From Alphaproteobacteria bacterium (GTDB lineage: Bacteria > Pseudomonadota > Alphaproteobacteria > Rs-D84), in contig JAIDLK010000036.1 in assembly GCA_029051085.1 (NCBI GenBank), positions 1 through 13,687 on the forward strand: DNA of 13,687 nt, written 5' to 3'. Each line of letters begins with the position of its first letter. Positions within the stretch are counted from its first letter, which is position 1. The position numbers and the translations under genes are program-made. Under the pieces are notes generated by a model. The model was not told the DNA's origin. It saw only the letters and a list, made by a program, of their open reading frames with translations, and searched no databases. Positions 12,841-13,687 of the stretch are shown one piece after another.

Positions 12841-13687
12841 AATTTTCTGCCTGTGTATTACAGTAATCGTGGTTTGAGGCCAGCTCTTCTCCATCAAACA
12901 GTAGATAAAAATCCACCTTTCTATCCAAGGCTTTGTCTTTTGCTGTTGTTCCTGTTGCGCAAGTATCGCCTTTCGACACAATTCTAACCTGTTCGTCTAG
13001 TATTTTTTCTTTGCTGTTTTGTACCAAATAGTCTTTTACTGCATCACCGCGCTTTTGAGCCAGTTGTTCATTTGTCGTTACACCTTCTCTATATAATTTA
13101 GAATCTGTGCGAATTTTATCCCTGTCTGTATGGGCGGCCAGAATGATTTTATAGTTTACGTCTGAACCAATTTGCGTGGTCAATGTTTTGATAACGTCAT
13201 CCAATTTGTTATGTGCAGTAGTTTTTAATTCGTATTTCCCGCTGTCAAACAGTGATTGATTGTACATGGTAAATAGCGGCTTATGTACGTTCTGTGGCGG
13301 TGTTAAGCTTATAGTCGGTGTGATAGATGATGGGTCTAAAGTTTTTGGCGCCAAGTTTGGTATTGTGGCAGGGGATATGTCAAGTTTGGCCAATTGTTTG
13401 CGTTCTATTGGGGTGGTATTTTCATCTTTCCCTTCTTCAATATTCGCAGGTGCCTGTGTCGCTTCTTGCTTTGATTGTTGTTCAATGGGTGCTAATTCTT
13501 CATGAATTTGTTGTTTCTTTTTTGCATATTCATTAATGATTTTATCCGCCTGATTTTTATTCTTTTCACCGCTGTTGATAGCAAGGTTACCAACCAAGCC
13601 GCCAACCGCGCCTATGCCCGCTGTTATCGCACCGGTTTTTACTTTGGACGCAGTCGACGCTTTTTGCTCCGCCCATGCCTTTGCGTC
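12839..13687 (-). CDS. OmpA C-terminal domain protein with a glycine-rich segment, N-terminus missing
   Basis: The frame is open to the right edge, giving at least 282 residues. The TTG at 13597 lies within it and is not a credible start. Visible residues 18-36 (TGAITAGIGAVGGLVGNLA) form a glycine-zipper-like hydrophobic segment. Residues 40-135 are charged, then Pro/Thr-rich, and look like a linker. Residues 145-262 are the OmpA-C peptidoglycan-binding domain: FDSGKYELK, ILAAHTDRD (HTD 186-188), LAQKRGDAVKDYL (R213) and LDRKVDF. D188 and R213 match the family's diaminopimelate-binding pair. Cys243 and Cys276 could form a disulfide near the end. The role is probably to tie the envelope to peptidoglycan. 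The segment from Thr192 to Asn206 is longer than usual between HTD and the LAxxR motif. G+C looks lower than in the cysteine-rich genes. Confidence 0.82.
   Translation of the reverse strand, partial: DAKAWAEQKASTASKVKTGAITAGIGAVGGLVGNLAINSGEKNKNQADKIINEYAKKKQQIHEELAPIEQQSKQEATQAPANIEEGKDENTTPIERKQLAKLDISPATIPNLAPKTLDPSSITPTISLTPPQNVHKPLFTMYNQSLFDSGKYELKTTAHNKLDDVIKTLTTQIGSDVNYKIILAAHTDRDKIRTDSKLYREGVTTNEQLAQKRGDAVKDYLVQNSKEKILDEQVRIVSKGDTCATGTTAKDKALDRKVDFYLLFDGEELASNHDYCNTQAEN

Noticed and set aside
1..13687. Mobile element, CRISPR array, tRNA or rRNA
   Set aside because: No transposase or integrase frame, terminal inverted repeats, regularly spaced direct repeats, or tRNA cloverleaf was seen on either strand.

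Overview
The window looks like a stretch of chromosome from an uncultured, probably host-associated alphaproteobacterium. This is an inference from an adjacent clpP-clpX pair, an IF-1 with the alphaproteobacterial-style ending KGRITF, an MscS channel and a YgiW-type periplasmic protein. No rRNA, tRNA, CRISPR array, insertion sequence or phage gene was seen. The genetic code appears standard. Coding density is high, most genes have a recognisable promoter or Shine-Dalgarno sequence, and most transcription units end in a compact GC-rich hairpin flanked by A and T runs that often serves both strands.

Layout from left to right. (1) The 3' end of a cysteine-rich exported-type protein (1-268, +). 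(2) A small coiled-coil protein on the minus strand (293-688) with a near-consensus sigma70 promoter. (3) The clpP-clpX operon (811-2699, +). (4) A minus-strand block holding a 904-residue cysteine-rich secreted protein (3590-6304) followed by a 238-residue cysteine-containing secreted protein (2810-3526). (5) infA (6397-6651, -), back to back with (6) a plus-strand operon of two more large cysteine-rich secreted proteins, 715 and 817 residues (6782-11392). (7) mscS (11447-12292, +), separated from that operon by a strong hairpin with no T-run. (8) A YgiW/BOF-family OB-fold periplasmic protein (12391-12759, +). (9) A truncated, AT-richer OmpA-C-domain protein entering from the right edge (12839-13687, -).

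The most notable content is the trio of large exported proteins (904, 715 and 817 residues). They look unrelated at a glance, but their cysteines line up. All three begin the mature region with the same framework, C-x6-C-x4-C-x9-C-x-C, containing the motif CMD[QE]F. The 715- and 817-residue proteins each carry exactly 36 cysteines after the signal peptide, in one-to-one order, and both end in CEDI[NQ]M. The 904-residue protein keeps much of the same core, lacks one specific pair of cysteines, and gains a different cysteine-rich C-terminal half. I do not recognise this as a named family. It behaves like a disulfide-stabilised, helix-rich envelope or surface protein family, arranged around the housekeeping gene infA.

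The housekeeping genes (clpP, clpX, infA, mscS, ygiW-like) are intact with their expected catalytic or structural residues. All functions given for the cysteine-rich proteins beyond export and likely disulfide bonding are inference.
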